Part shown: positions 55,100 to 63,324 of the stretch, piece by piece
How the letters are laid out: the number at the start of each line of letters is the position of its first letter
Position numbering within the stretch: the stretch's first letter is position 1
Origin: Desulfopila inferna
GTDB taxonomy: Bacteria; Desulfobacterota; Desulfobulbia; Desulfobulbales; Desulfocapsaceae
Direction of reading: 5' to 3'
DNA: 64,000 nucleotides
Assembly (NCBI RefSeq): GCF_016919005.1
Contig: NZ_JAFFQE010000001.1
Location: 372,001 to 436,000 of the forward strand
Made by a program: the position numbers and the translations under genes
The notes under the pieces: generated by a model
What the model was told of the DNA's origin: nothing
What the model saw: only the letters and a program-made list of their open reading frames with translations
Databases searched by the model: none

Positions 55100-55936
55100 A
55101 TGATAAAAATCACACCAAATGAGATAGATGCCATCTCTCGGTATATCTATGATATATCGGGCATATTTCTCGATAAGAATAAGACTTATCTATTTGAGAC
55201 ACGATTGAGCTCGATTGTTGAAGAGTTTGGATGCAAATCCTATTATGAATTGCATACCAAAGCAAAGGCCGACAACTCCAAAGTGATTGAGAGAAAAATA
55301 ATAGATGCCATTTCAACCAACGAAACCTTGTTTTTTCGCGACAAAGGTCCCTTTGAATTGTTGCAGCATAAACTTCTGCCGGAAATAATAGATGCCAGAG
55401 CCCCAGGTTCATTAAATCTGAAAACGAACATAAAAATCTGGAGCTCCGCCTCATCCACAGGACAGGAGTTGTATTCGATTGCTATTATCATTAAAGAGCT
55501 GATTCCGGATTTGTCTCGATTCAACATCCGGCTGCTCGGCACCGATATCTCCGACAATGCGGTTTCTCAGGCGAGCTACGGTAAATACAATAAATTTGAG
55601 ATTGAACGGGGACTTCCCCAGGCTCAGCTGCGAAAATACTTTCAGCCTGCCGGCGATTTCTGGAAGATTAGGGATGAAATCCGGGGCATGGTGAATTTTC
55701 GGAAAATGAATTTGATGGCTCCTTTTGTCGGCTTGGGAAAATTTGACATTATCTTCTGCCGCAACGTTGCTATCTATTTTACCCTTCAGGATAGAGTAAA
55801 GCTGTTCAACAAGATTGCTGACTGCCTCGCCGATGACGGCTTCCTGGTAATCGGCTCGACCGAATCACTAACCGGTGTATGTCCGCGATTCGTACCTAAA
55901 AGACATTTACGCTCTATCTTCTACCAGAAGAAATAA
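55100..55936 (+). CDS. cheR: CheR protein-glutamate methyltransferase
   Basis: The 278-residue protein has an N-terminal helical domain (about 1-75), NETLFFRD, and a SAM-binding domain with IWSSASSTGQELYSIAIII, LLGTDISDNAVSQASYGKY, IFCRNVAIYF and DDGFLVIGSTESL, as in CheR. It methylates receptor glutamates. It lies 32 bp after cheB; together they set adaptation. The C-terminus is normal with no TPR extension. Confidence 0.96.
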   Translation: MIKITPNEIDAISRYIYDISGIFLDKNKTYLFETRLSSIVEEFGCKSYYELHTKAKADNSKVIERKIIDAISTNETLFFRDKGPFELLQHKLLPEIIDARAPGSLNLKTNIKIWSSASSTGQELYSIAIIIKELIPDLSRFNIRLLGTDISDNAVSQASYGKYNKFEIERGLPQAQLRKYFQPAGDFWKIRDEIRGMVNFRKMNLMAPFVGLGKFDIIFCRNVAIYFTLQDRVKLFNKIADCLADDGFLVIGSTESLTGVCPRFVPKRHLRSIFYQKK

Positions 55937-55949
55937 GGAGGTCAAAATC

Positions 55950-56522
55950 ATGAATACCCTCTCTATCCTTGTCGTTGATGATGATCCTGTGATCAGACGC
56001 CTGTTGGAACAACGCCTCACAAAAGCAGATTACAACGTGGCTGTGGCTGAGGACGGCTTTAAGGCGGAAGAAATGCTGCAGCACAAACATTTTGATGTGG
56101 TTCTCACTGATTTGATGATGCCGGGCGGGATCGGCGGTATAGAAGTGCTCGAAATGGCGAAAAAAAAAGATAGCGACATCGAGGTCATCCTGATTACGGC
56201 TCACTCATCGGTGGACACAGCAGTGGAAGCCATGAAAAAAGGAGCGGTCGACTATCTGGAAAAGCCTATAAATTTTGATGAACTGTTCCTGCGAATAGAT
56301 AAGATCATCAATATTAAGTTACTCATGCAGAACGCCAGAGATATCCATGAGGCTATGGGGGCTACCGAGCTCGCCGCTTCAGAGACAATTCAGCACCTGG
56401 AAATAATGGCTGCCAAACTGCAGCAGCGTCTCGATATGGTTGAAAATCAACTGCGCAGCACCGACCAGGATCCTGAATCGCGGATCAGCAACTCCCTGAA
56501 TATTCTGGCCGGGCTTGAGTAG
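55950..56522 (+). CDS. Response regulator: receiver plus C-terminal coiled coil
   Basis: From ATG 55950 (AATAAGGAGGTCAAAATC upstream, a perfect Shine-Dalgarno) the protein is 190 residues. The receiver has VVDDDPVIRRLLEQ, D in VVLTDLMMPGGIGG and KKGAVDYLEKP. The last 60 residues form a helical coiled coil (HLEIMAAKLQQRLDMVENQLRS) without DNA-binding or enzyme motifs. It likely signals by protein contact and follows cheR after 13 bp. A C-terminal coiled coil suggests partner binding, not gene control. Confidence 0.9.
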   Translation: MNTLSILVVDDDPVIRRLLEQRLTKADYNVAVAEDGFKAEEMLQHKHFDVVLTDLMMPGGIGGIEVLEMAKKKDSDIEVILITAHSSVDTAVEAMKKGAVDYLEKPINFDELFLRIDKIINIKLLMQNARDIHEAMGATELAASETIQHLEIMAAKLQQRLDMVENQLRSTDQDPESRISNSLNILAGLE

Positions 56523-56568
56523 AATCGAAAGAGTCCGATCGGCCAGCTATTCTGATTCCCCCCTGTGT

Positions 56569-57123
56569 TTATCGGTGCCTGGTGTTTTTCATTCTTTTCC
56601 ACTTCCAGGGGGCAACGGGCCGGCCTTTCCCCCACAAACCAGTGTGGGCGTTTCTGGCTTTTTTTTGCAGTCTTTTCCAAAAAGAACAGATCTTTTTGTT
56701 GCAGTAATAAACGTGAACCCAGGCATATCCTTTCTCCACCAACAGCCGGCTGACGTTTATATCCGAGATGTATACCTGCGCAATCTCTCTATTATATTTA
56801 TCTAAATAGAGAGGTTCCAGATAAACTCTTTTGTTGAGCAATAATTCCTTCACGAAGGTTTTCGTCTCCCCTGAAAAGGGCTGATCCCATTCAGGCGTGT
56901 CGATTCCCCACAGCCGGATCAGCTTGGTGGTGTGACCACTTTTTATTACTATGGTGTCGCCATCCACTACTTTCACAACTCTTGCGGGATAACGGTCGGT
57001 CCGGATAGATGATGCCAGCACCGTAGAGGGGATTAATCCCTCGGAATATAAGCCAAGAGCAAGAAGTATTGAGAAAAGATAAAGAATATTACGGTTATCA
57101 AGAGCAGATAAAAGTACGAACAT
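56569..57123 (-). CDS. Exported thermonuclease (SNase family)
   Basis: The 184-residue protein has an N-terminal hydrophobic segment (about 13-36). The staphylococcal-nuclease domain follows: ARVVKVVDGDTIVIKSG, LIRLWGIDTPEWDQPF, and YLDKYNREIAQVYISDINVSRLLVEKGYAWVH. Asp, Arg and Glu-type active-site residues are present. Ca-dependent SNases cut nucleic acids outside the membrane. GAGGAGAAAACAC precedes the ATG. It sits between two signalling genes on the opposite strand and is probably unrelated to them. The C-terminus is very basic (APWKWKRMKNTRHR). Confidence 0.93.
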   Translation of the reverse strand: MFVLLSALDNRNILYLFSILLALGLYSEGLIPSTVLASSIRTDRYPARVVKVVDGDTIVIKSGHTTKLIRLWGIDTPEWDQPFSGETKTFVKELLLNKRVYLEPLYLDKYNREIAQVYISDINVSRLLVEKGYAWVHVYYCNKKICSFWKRLQKKARNAHTGLWGKGRPVAPWKWKRMKNTRHR

Positions 57124-57360
57124 GTGTTTTCTCCTCAGGATATTTGGGAAAGCAACCAGGACCTAAAAATTCCGGAAATTTCAAAATATAAAAACACGAT
57201 GCGGATATCATACCGAATTTATTTAACATCAGACAGGTCTTGAAACACAAGAACAAGAGAAAGATACGTTCCTTTTTTTAAAGTCATATGCTATATTGCA
57301 GGCCGAATGACAAATTAATGACACGCTCCCCCGAATAGACGGAATCATAACACCGAGCTG

Positions 57361-57843
57361 ATGAGAATCAAACTTACCGAATCCGAAGAGGATACCCGGA
57401 ATTTTCTTATAAATCTTCCGCTTTTTGATAGTTTCAATGTCGAGGAACTCGATACTCTCGCCAAACATATGAGCTATGTGCACCTGAAGAGAGGAGAGTA
57501 TCTTTTTGTTGAAGGTGACAAGGGGAATTTCATGGGTTTCGTGGTTCATGGCGTGCTGGAGGTCCTGAAGAAATCTGAAACGGGAGAGAATATTGTCATT
57601 GCCAGGCTCACCCGGGGAAGCTCCATTGGAGAAATGGCCATCATTGACAAATCAACACGATCCGCTACGGTTGTTGCCGTACAGCCGTCAACAATGGTGA
57701 CCCTGACGGATAGGGGTTTTGATATATTAGCCGATAAATCGCCGGGACTCGGCATCAAGGTCATTCAAAAAATCGCTCGTCTTCTCAGCTTGAATATGAG
57801 AAGAACATCCAGCAAGCTCGCAGATCTGCTTCAGAGTAAGTAG
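57361..57843 (+). CDS. Single-domain cyclic nucleotide-binding protein
   Basis: The 160-residue protein is a CRP-type cNMP-binding beta-roll (about 20-130) with the phosphate cassette GEMAIIDKSTRSATV. E91 and R100 are the residues that contact cyclic nucleotide phosphate and ribose. The C-terminal helices (about 130-160) lack a helix-turn-helix, so it is not a transcription factor. It probably senses cAMP or cGMP and acts by protein contact. It lies 202 bp before the sigma-54 activator gene within the chemosensory island. Confidence 0.88.
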   Translation: MRIKLTESEEDTRNFLINLPLFDSFNVEELDTLAKHMSYVHLKRGEYLFVEGDKGNFMGFVVHGVLEVLKKSETGENIVIARLTRGSSIGEMAIIDKSTRSATVVAVQPSTMVTLTDRGFDILADKSPGLGIKVIQKIARLLSLNMRRTSSKLADLLQSK

Positions 57844-58044
57844 ACATCGCCGGGTATTTGATATGTTTCCGTAGTGGGGAGAATTTAACGAAGCGCCAAG
57901 TCGCTTAGCACGTTTTTTCGAGATCAGGGCTCAATCCAGCTCAGTTGGTCTAGTTTACATCAAAAACTATTTTTCAAACGTTTTTCGCACTTCCCCTTTT
58001 CTCAGGGGGTAATGCTGTAAAGAATACACCTCTGCTGTGTTGGA

Positions 58045-59523
58045 ATGATTATGAGTAGCAATTCTTCAGTCCTCTTCATCGACCAGAATGGACCGCACGT
58101 TGATGATCTTGTTTCTTCCCTGCGAGATTCCTTTGCCAATGCATTCCTGCATGCAGAGAATCCCAAAGAGGTTTTCGAGATAATTCAATCCAGACAGGTT
58201 GATGTGATTTTTCTCGATATCAACCTAAGTGACAACAAGACAGGACTGCAGGTTCTGAAGAAACTCACGGAAGCGGGAAAAATCCTGATTATAGCCGTCG
58301 TGCCTGAAGATGACGGCTATTTGAGGGCAAAGGTTATCGAGTTCAATCCTTTCTTTTATATCACAAAACCTTACGATCCCGCCGAAGTCCGCATTATTTT
58401 AAAAAGGGCTTTTGAAAAAGTTCATCATTTGCGCAAACTCAGGGAAAAACCTGCACTTGATAATTTTTGCGGCATTATCGGAAAATCATCTCCGATGACG
58501 TCACTGTTCGATTTGATTACCCGCATTGCCGAAGATGACTACGCCACCGTTCTTATCCGCGGAGAATCGGGCACCGGCAAAGAATTGGTGGCCAAGGCCA
58601 TTCACAGCAAAAGCAATCGGAGAACAAGGAATTTCGTCCCTGTTAATTGTGCCGCCATCCCCGATGATCTCCTGGAGAGTGAGCTCTTTGGCCATACTAA
58701 AGGCGCTTTTACAGGTGCAAGCCAGAATAAACAGGGACGCATTCAGTATGCCGACGGCGGCACCCTTTTCCTCGATGAGATTGGTGATATGAAACCAACT
58801 CTGCAGGCTAAACTACTCAGAGTTATTCAGGAAAAAGAATTTGAGCCGGTCGGCGGACTTCAGGCAATACCGGTCGACACCAGAATCCTTGCCGCGACAC
58901 ACTGCGATCTTGAACAACTTGTGGCGCAAGGGATGTTCAGAGAGGATCTCTACTACAGGCTCAGTGTAATCCCTCTGAGCGTTCCCCCGTTGAAAGCAAG
59001 GAAAGAAGATATCCCGCTTCTCATCGAATTTTTCACAAATACCTATACCATAGAAAGAGGGCGGGAAAGGTTCATTTTTACGAAGTCAGCGCTGCAGTCT
59101 TTACTCCGCTACAACTGGCGGGGCAATGTCAGAGAACTGGAGAACCTGATTCAGCACATGTCGATTCTCTATACGGGAAAAACCATCGATAGTGAAGATC
59201 TTCCCGAGAAATATACTCTTGTGGAAAACCAGACCAACGAGGATATAAGCCATATTGTTCAACATCTATCCAATCCATGTCCACGGCCGGACATTACCGC
59301 GCCATTTTCAGGTTTTGATGACTTACAGCTGCACCAGCAAGTGGATTTTAAGGAGATGATAAGTGAATTTGAAACAAAGCTGATTCTCAGTGCCTTGCGC
59401 ACTACGGGGGGAAACAAAAAAGAAGCCGCAAAGCTCCTCAACCTGAAACGCACCACCCTGTTGGAGAAGATCAAAAAAAAGAAGCTTACCCCCGACAACT
59501 GGTGTCTGTCGGGGAATGGGTAA
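58045..59523 (+). CDS. Sigma-54-dependent response regulator (NtrC family)
   Basis: The 492-residue protein has a receiver (D58 in VIFLDINLS), AAA+ domain with Walker A GESGTGKE (173-180), GAFTGA (220-225) and DGGTLFLDEIGDM. A C-terminal Fis-type helix-turn-helix follows (KKEAAKLLNLKRTTLLEKIKK). GAFTGA contacts sigma-54. The usual acidic pair at the receiver N-terminus is weak (FIDQNG), so phosphorylation may be altered. It activates sigma-54 promoters; target genes are unknown. An in-frame ATG at 58051 is an alternative start. Confidence 0.95.
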   Translation: MIMSSNSSVLFIDQNGPHVDDLVSSLRDSFANAFLHAENPKEVFEIIQSRQVDVIFLDINLSDNKTGLQVLKKLTEAGKILIIAVVPEDDGYLRAKVIEFNPFFYITKPYDPAEVRIILKRAFEKVHHLRKLREKPALDNFCGIIGKSSPMTSLFDLITRIAEDDYATVLIRGESGTGKELVAKAIHSKSNRRTRNFVPVNCAAIPDDLLESELFGHTKGAFTGASQNKQGRIQYADGGTLFLDEIGDMKPTLQAKLLRVIQEKEFEPVGGLQAIPVDTRILAATHCDLEQLVAQGMFREDLYYRLSVIPLSVPPLKARKEDIPLLIEFFTNTYTIERGRERFIFTKSALQSLLRYNWRGNVRELENLIQHMSILYTGKTIDSEDLPEKYTLVENQTNEDISHIVQHLSNPCPRPDITAPFSGFDDLQLHQQVDFKEMISEFETKLILSALRTTGGNKKEAAKLLNLKRTTLLEKIKKKKLTPDNWCLSGNG

Positions 59524-59595
59524 TTATTAAAGAGAGCACAGACTAAGAAAGTGCCAAATCATTTATTGGCGGAAGCTGGTAATTTACGTTATTTT

Positions 59596-61434
59596 TCAGG
59601 CAGCCAGCCGTATAATGTTGCTTTCGATTTTTTCCCTGATATCTTCACCCGCGGCAGGAACTAAAAGTATGTCGTGCACACCATATTTAACAGCTTTTAT
59701 TACTTTTGATTTCGTCCATTTGCAACCTGCTGCAACAATAGGTGCCGAACTCATGGAGTTCACCTTTATGGTTATGCCGTAAGCCTGCTCGTTTACCTCC
59801 TGCATCACTATAAGAATAAGTCTCAGTTCGGAAGTGATATGGCTATGAATATTATCATTGAAAGAGATGCATTTTGAAACGACTCCGATGTGCTTTAACT
59901 CTACCTGAATCTTTTCAGCTTCAGCCGGATTATTTTGAATAATCAGGACTTCAATCGAGCCCGCCATCCCCTTACTCGAGGCCCGGGACTGTTCGGAATC
60001 TGGAGCAGGCTCGGCATTCCCATTATCGCCGTCGGCACCCTTACTCCTTGTGGTTTCCTCACTTGCCGCATTCTCATTTGCCAATATTGTGGAGATCTCT
60101 TCCAGCTTCAAGAGATCGGCGGGAAAAAGCATCGATAGTTTCCCATATTCCCGACCGGCTATCTCAAGGCTGCTGCTGCTCATATAATACTGTTGGCAAG
60201 GAATGACCTCATCGGAATCCGTGTCGACCTTCATGGGAGCAACTATCTCTAGTGCTTTTTTTACAAATCGAAGAGACTCGCTGAACTGTTCCTGAAAAAC
60301 AGCGGTATAGACACCGGAAATTATATTGGCAATTTCACCATAAGCATCTTCTATATCCGGAGTAAAATCTTCTTCATTTACAGCTTCTTCGATTTCCGAA
60401 GGCGGCAGCATTATGAGAACGGAACCGATTCTCACGGCATCCTTGACGCTGACGAAGAGGAAAATTTCGCTCTCCTCCTCGGAAACAACATCCATATGAG
60501 CCAAAACCTGCTTGCCCATGGCCTCATCATGAAGGAATTCTTCCTTTGTTATACTCCTGTTGTCTGTTGATCCTAATTTTACCTCGATTCCCAAAAGGGC
60601 ACTGACTTCTTTGGAGAGCGAATCTTTACACTGAGAAAGTAGTTTATCGACCAGCTTTTTCTTCTTTTTCAGATCGGCACTGCTCGTGACTGCCGTAGCC
60701 GGTTGCGGAGATTCCTTCTTCACCTCACCAGCGGCTTGCACCTCCTGGCTTTCCGGTGAGTCTACCTTTTCAACCGGGTCGTCCCCGAATGCAACTTCTG
60801 CTGCATTCTGTTTCCGGTCTTCTCCGATTTCTTCTGCAACTGCCGACTCATCTACAGGGACAGGGATCTCGAGGCCGAAAGGTTCAGCCGGAATGAGCAC
60901 ATCCAGGTTGCCCATCTGAGCTTCATCCAGCGCCATTACGGCTTTTACCCAATAGTACCATTGGTCCGGCAGGGGCTCATTCGACTCCACATCGACTTTA
61001 AGAGGAGCGATAACAACCTGCTCTTTCCTGACAAACCGGCAGTTTCTGGGATACATCTCCTCGAAAACCTTGGTATATGAACCTGCAATAATATTGGCAA
61101 TTTCACCATAGGAATCTTCAGTCTCTTCCGTATAGTTTTCGCTCTTTATAACCTCTTCCAGTTCGGCAAGAGGCAGCATTATCAAGGTCCCACCAAGACG
61201 GATACCATCCTTGATTCCTAATATGATACTGCCGGTACCCTCAATTTCGCCGGTGATATCCATTTTGGCGACAATTTTCTTGCCAGACTGCTCAGCAAAA
61301 TAATCTTCTTTGGTTATCAGCATGCTGGAGGGAGTGGAGACACAAAAATTCACCCCTAACAGGGAGCCGACCTCCTCCTGAACCCGTTCGCCGATGGTTT
61401 CGAGAATTTTATTGAGTTTTTGCTGTGCTTTCAT
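59596..61434 (-). CDS. Two CheX/CheC-like domains with C-terminal degenerate receiver
   Basis: The 612-residue protein repeats one domain twice. Each copy has an ITKEDYF/ITKEEFL start, an I-L-G-I-K-D/F-V-S-V-K-D strand, and an E-x-x-N motif (E111/N114 in SYGEIANIIAG; E367/N370 in AYGEIANIISG), the CheC/CheX phosphatase signature. An acidic linker (about 195-255) separates them. The C-terminus (about 490-612) has a receiver-like fold but QNNPAE replaces the acidic pair and no phospho-Asp is evident. It likely dephosphorylates CheY-type regulators or has become a sensor. It is transcribed after cheX on the minus strand. Confidence 0.82.
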   Translation of the reverse strand: MKAQQKLNKILETIGERVQEEVGSLLGVNFCVSTPSSMLITKEDYFAEQSGKKIVAKMDITGEIEGTGSIILGIKDGIRLGGTLIMLPLAELEEVIKSENYTEETEDSYGEIANIIAGSYTKVFEEMYPRNCRFVRKEQVVIAPLKVDVESNEPLPDQWYYWVKAVMALDEAQMGNLDVLIPAEPFGLEIPVPVDESAVAEEIGEDRKQNAAEVAFGDDPVEKVDSPESQEVQAAGEVKKESPQPATAVTSSADLKKKKKLVDKLLSQCKDSLSKEVSALLGIEVKLGSTDNRSITKEEFLHDEAMGKQVLAHMDVVSEEESEIFLFVSVKDAVRIGSVLIMLPPSEIEEAVNEEDFTPDIEDAYGEIANIISGVYTAVFQEQFSESLRFVKKALEIVAPMKVDTDSDEVIPCQQYYMSSSSLEIAGREYGKLSMLFPADLLKLEEISTILANENAASEETTRSKGADGDNGNAEPAPDSEQSRASSKGMAGSIEVLIIQNNPAEAEKIQVELKHIGVVSKCISFNDNIHSHITSELRLILIVMQEVNEQAYGITIKVNSMSSAPIVAAGCKWTKSKVIKAVKYGVHDILLVPAAGEDIREKIESNIIRLAA

Positions 61435-61626
61435 CTCAGGGCTGGATCAATAATAGTGAGGTTGCTTGAATTCTCTGGTATTGTATCGGCAGGAATTGCT
61501 GAGAATTTAAGGATTTCTTCTTCCTCGGAGTGTTATCTTGAAGGGAAAGAGACTCGATGTTCATAGAATGAATCCTCTCGGCAAGGACCACCACAGACTG
61601 CCGATATACCAGCGGGCTGTTCATCT

Positions 61627-62082
61627 TCAGGATTCAATTTGCAGTTCAACACGGAATATTCCGCTTTCAGATTCAAAAAGAATGAGAATCCTCTCCGCAC
61701 CTTTGATGGTATGGAAGCCATATTCTTTACCAGAAACAGTGGAGGGTAACGATAGGTTGATATCCCTGCCGTTTTCTGAAAGTATGGACTTCACGTTACC
61801 ACCAAGCATATTGGCGATTTCACCGATTGCATCTTCCACATCTTCATTCATTTCATTAACTTCAATACCAAGAAAATTACCGGTAATGGCAAAAGCGACA
61901 GCATAAGGAATATGTACGGCCAGAACTCCCTTGTGAGTACCTGCAAGACCTACAACTCCGGTAATGGTATTTCCCAATAACCTGTTTTCTTCATTTACTT
62001 TTTCGGAAATGGTGATATCCATCATCACCATTGAAGTAAAAATCTCAAGGGTTGATTCAATGATCTTTTCGCGTAAATCCAC
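61627..62082 (-). CDS. cheX: CheX-family CheY-P phosphatase
   Basis: The 151-residue protein is a single CheX domain, with ISEKVNEENRLLGNTITGVVGLAGTHKGVLAVHIP and EDAIGEIANMLGGNVKSIL carrying the E-x-x-N catalytic pair. CheX dephosphorylates CheY-P. The start is GTG at 62082 after TTGGAGGAGTT. It lies 362 bp downstream of cheY and 192 bp before the tandem CheX-like gene, all on the minus strand. Confidence 0.93.
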   Translation of the reverse strand: MDLREKIIESTLEIFTSMVMMDITISEKVNEENRLLGNTITGVVGLAGTHKGVLAVHIPYAVAFAITGNFLGIEVNEMNEDVEDAIGEIANMLGGNVKSILSENGRDINLSLPSTVSGKEYGFHTIKGAERILILFESESGIFRVELQIES

Positions 62083-62444
62083 AACTCCTCCAATATCAAG
62101 TGCCGCAAAGAAACTTTCTGTTTTTTCAATGAAACAGGTTGTTATTATGGCACCTGTCCGGCACGGGCCGGCTTTCTTATGAATTATCTGTTTTCCCCGC
62201 CTTTATAGCAGTGAAGATGTTTTTTATTAAAGTTTCCTGTAACTATTCTGCAAAGTACCAGAACCCAGCTGTTTACCTTAAACTGTAACTGGTTGGCAGT
62301 GCTTCCCGGTAAGGACCTTGCGGGCATAAACTCCGACTCCGGATATACCTTTGTTTCTCGGGCTGATCGCCTGCTGATGGAGTGCTGCTGAATAGTTACA
62401 ATTTCCTTTTTAAGACTTTTTTACAGGTACCTCTTGGGGTTGGC
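62083..62444. other. 362-bp gap between cheY and cheX, containing repeat copy B
   Basis: No gene. Copy B of the ITR element fills 62239-62399. The remaining bases next to cheX carry its Shine-Dalgarno; an inverted repeat CCGGCACGGGCCGG occurs at about 62158-62171. No strong terminator for cheY was found, so the repeat itself may end or attenuate transcription. Confidence 0.45.
62239..62399 (+). repeat. Intergenic ITR element, copy B
   Basis: The 161-bp element has perfect 10-bp inverted ends, GTAACTATTC (62239-62248) and GAATAGTTAC (62390-62399). They extend to 14 bp with one mismatch. It contains CTGTTTACCTTAAACTGTAACTG and GGGCATAAACTCCGACT (62322-62338). It matches copy A in order and orientation over most of its length and is the best-preserved copy. 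Confidence 0.8.
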
Positions 62445-62816
62445 TTATAAAAGCGGTCCAAGCACCTCATTGACCTTATCAGGCGTAAAAGGCTTCTTTA
62501 TTGCCCCGACAGCACCCAGGGATTTGGCTTCACCGATAATATCATCACCGGTTTCCGTTGAAATCATCAGGACAGGAATATCCTTCATATTGTCTCTTGT
62601 GGATTTCTCCCGAAGAAAAGAGATACCATCCATATTCGGCATATTGATATCGCTTAAAACAATATCGACATGTTCGTTTTCCAACACTTCCAGGGCTTCA
62701 AGACCATCAGCGGCTTCAAAAATATTGTCAAAATCTATACCGGCCTGGCGCAACGATCTTCCAATTATTTTTCTCATTGTACTTGAATCATCAACCAGCA
62801 GAACATTCTTTCCCAT
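62445..62816 (-). CDS. cheY: CheY-like single-domain response regulator
   Basis: The 123-residue receiver has VDDSSTMRKIIGRSL, D56 in VLSDINMPNMDG, MISTETG and AIKKPFTPDKV, which are all CheY features. It starts at ATG 62816 after GCAGGAGGATTGA. CheY carries the signal from CheA to a target such as the flagellar switch. cheX, a likely phosphatase, is downstream. It is transcribed opposite to the cheA run. Confidence 0.95.
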   Translation of the reverse strand: MGKNVLLVDDSSTMRKIIGRSLRQAGIDFDNIFEAADGLEALEVLENEHVDIVLSDINMPNMDGISFLREKSTRDNMKDIPVLMISTETGDDIIGEAKSLGAVGAIKKPFTPDKVNEVLGPLL

Positions 62817-63324
62817 TCAATCCTCCTGCACAATATGCTTTGTATTTATAGACGTTATTTACACGATGTTCTTTTTCTGTTTTCGGTTCCTTTCCTAAAA
62901 ACCAATACATTAAATACCGGATTTCGAAAAAAAGAAAGCGAAGTTGCCGAAATGAATTCTGCGATAAAGAACCGTACGGCACAAACTCCGACTTCGAGAA
63001 GATTCGATAGTCCAGGCGCAGTCTTGAAACAACGTAGATCGAGCGCTTCACGAGTTCATCGATACAGATCAAAATGTATTTTATCTATATTATCAATAAG
63101 GACTAAACACCATGATCATGGATAAGTAATAGAAATCAGCCACTAAGCTTTGATAATCCCGCAAAATTTGTCCCGAAATCCCCCGGCGGCGAGATAAAAT
63201 CAGATATTCAAGGTTTACTTTTTTCAAATCCTCCAAAAAAATATCTCAGATATTCAAATCAACAAACGCAAAATACTCAATCTTATTGGAACATTATTTG
63301 CAAAGCCCTAGAGCGATGCCTTAA
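62817..63324. other. 508-bp divergent region with repeat-related sequence
   Basis: No supported gene; a minus-strand frame at 62791-63072 overlaps cheY's start and has repeat-like content. The segment 62978-63060 contains a degenerate core GGCACAAACTCCGACTTCG and the CTCGATCTACGTTG-type block also found upstream of dus. Promoters of cheY and the downstream exported protein are expected here. Confidence 0.45.

Noticed and set aside
2784-62399. Insertion sequences
   Set aside because: The repeats are too short to encode a transposase, and no transposase-like reading frame is present; they are listed as noncoding elements only.
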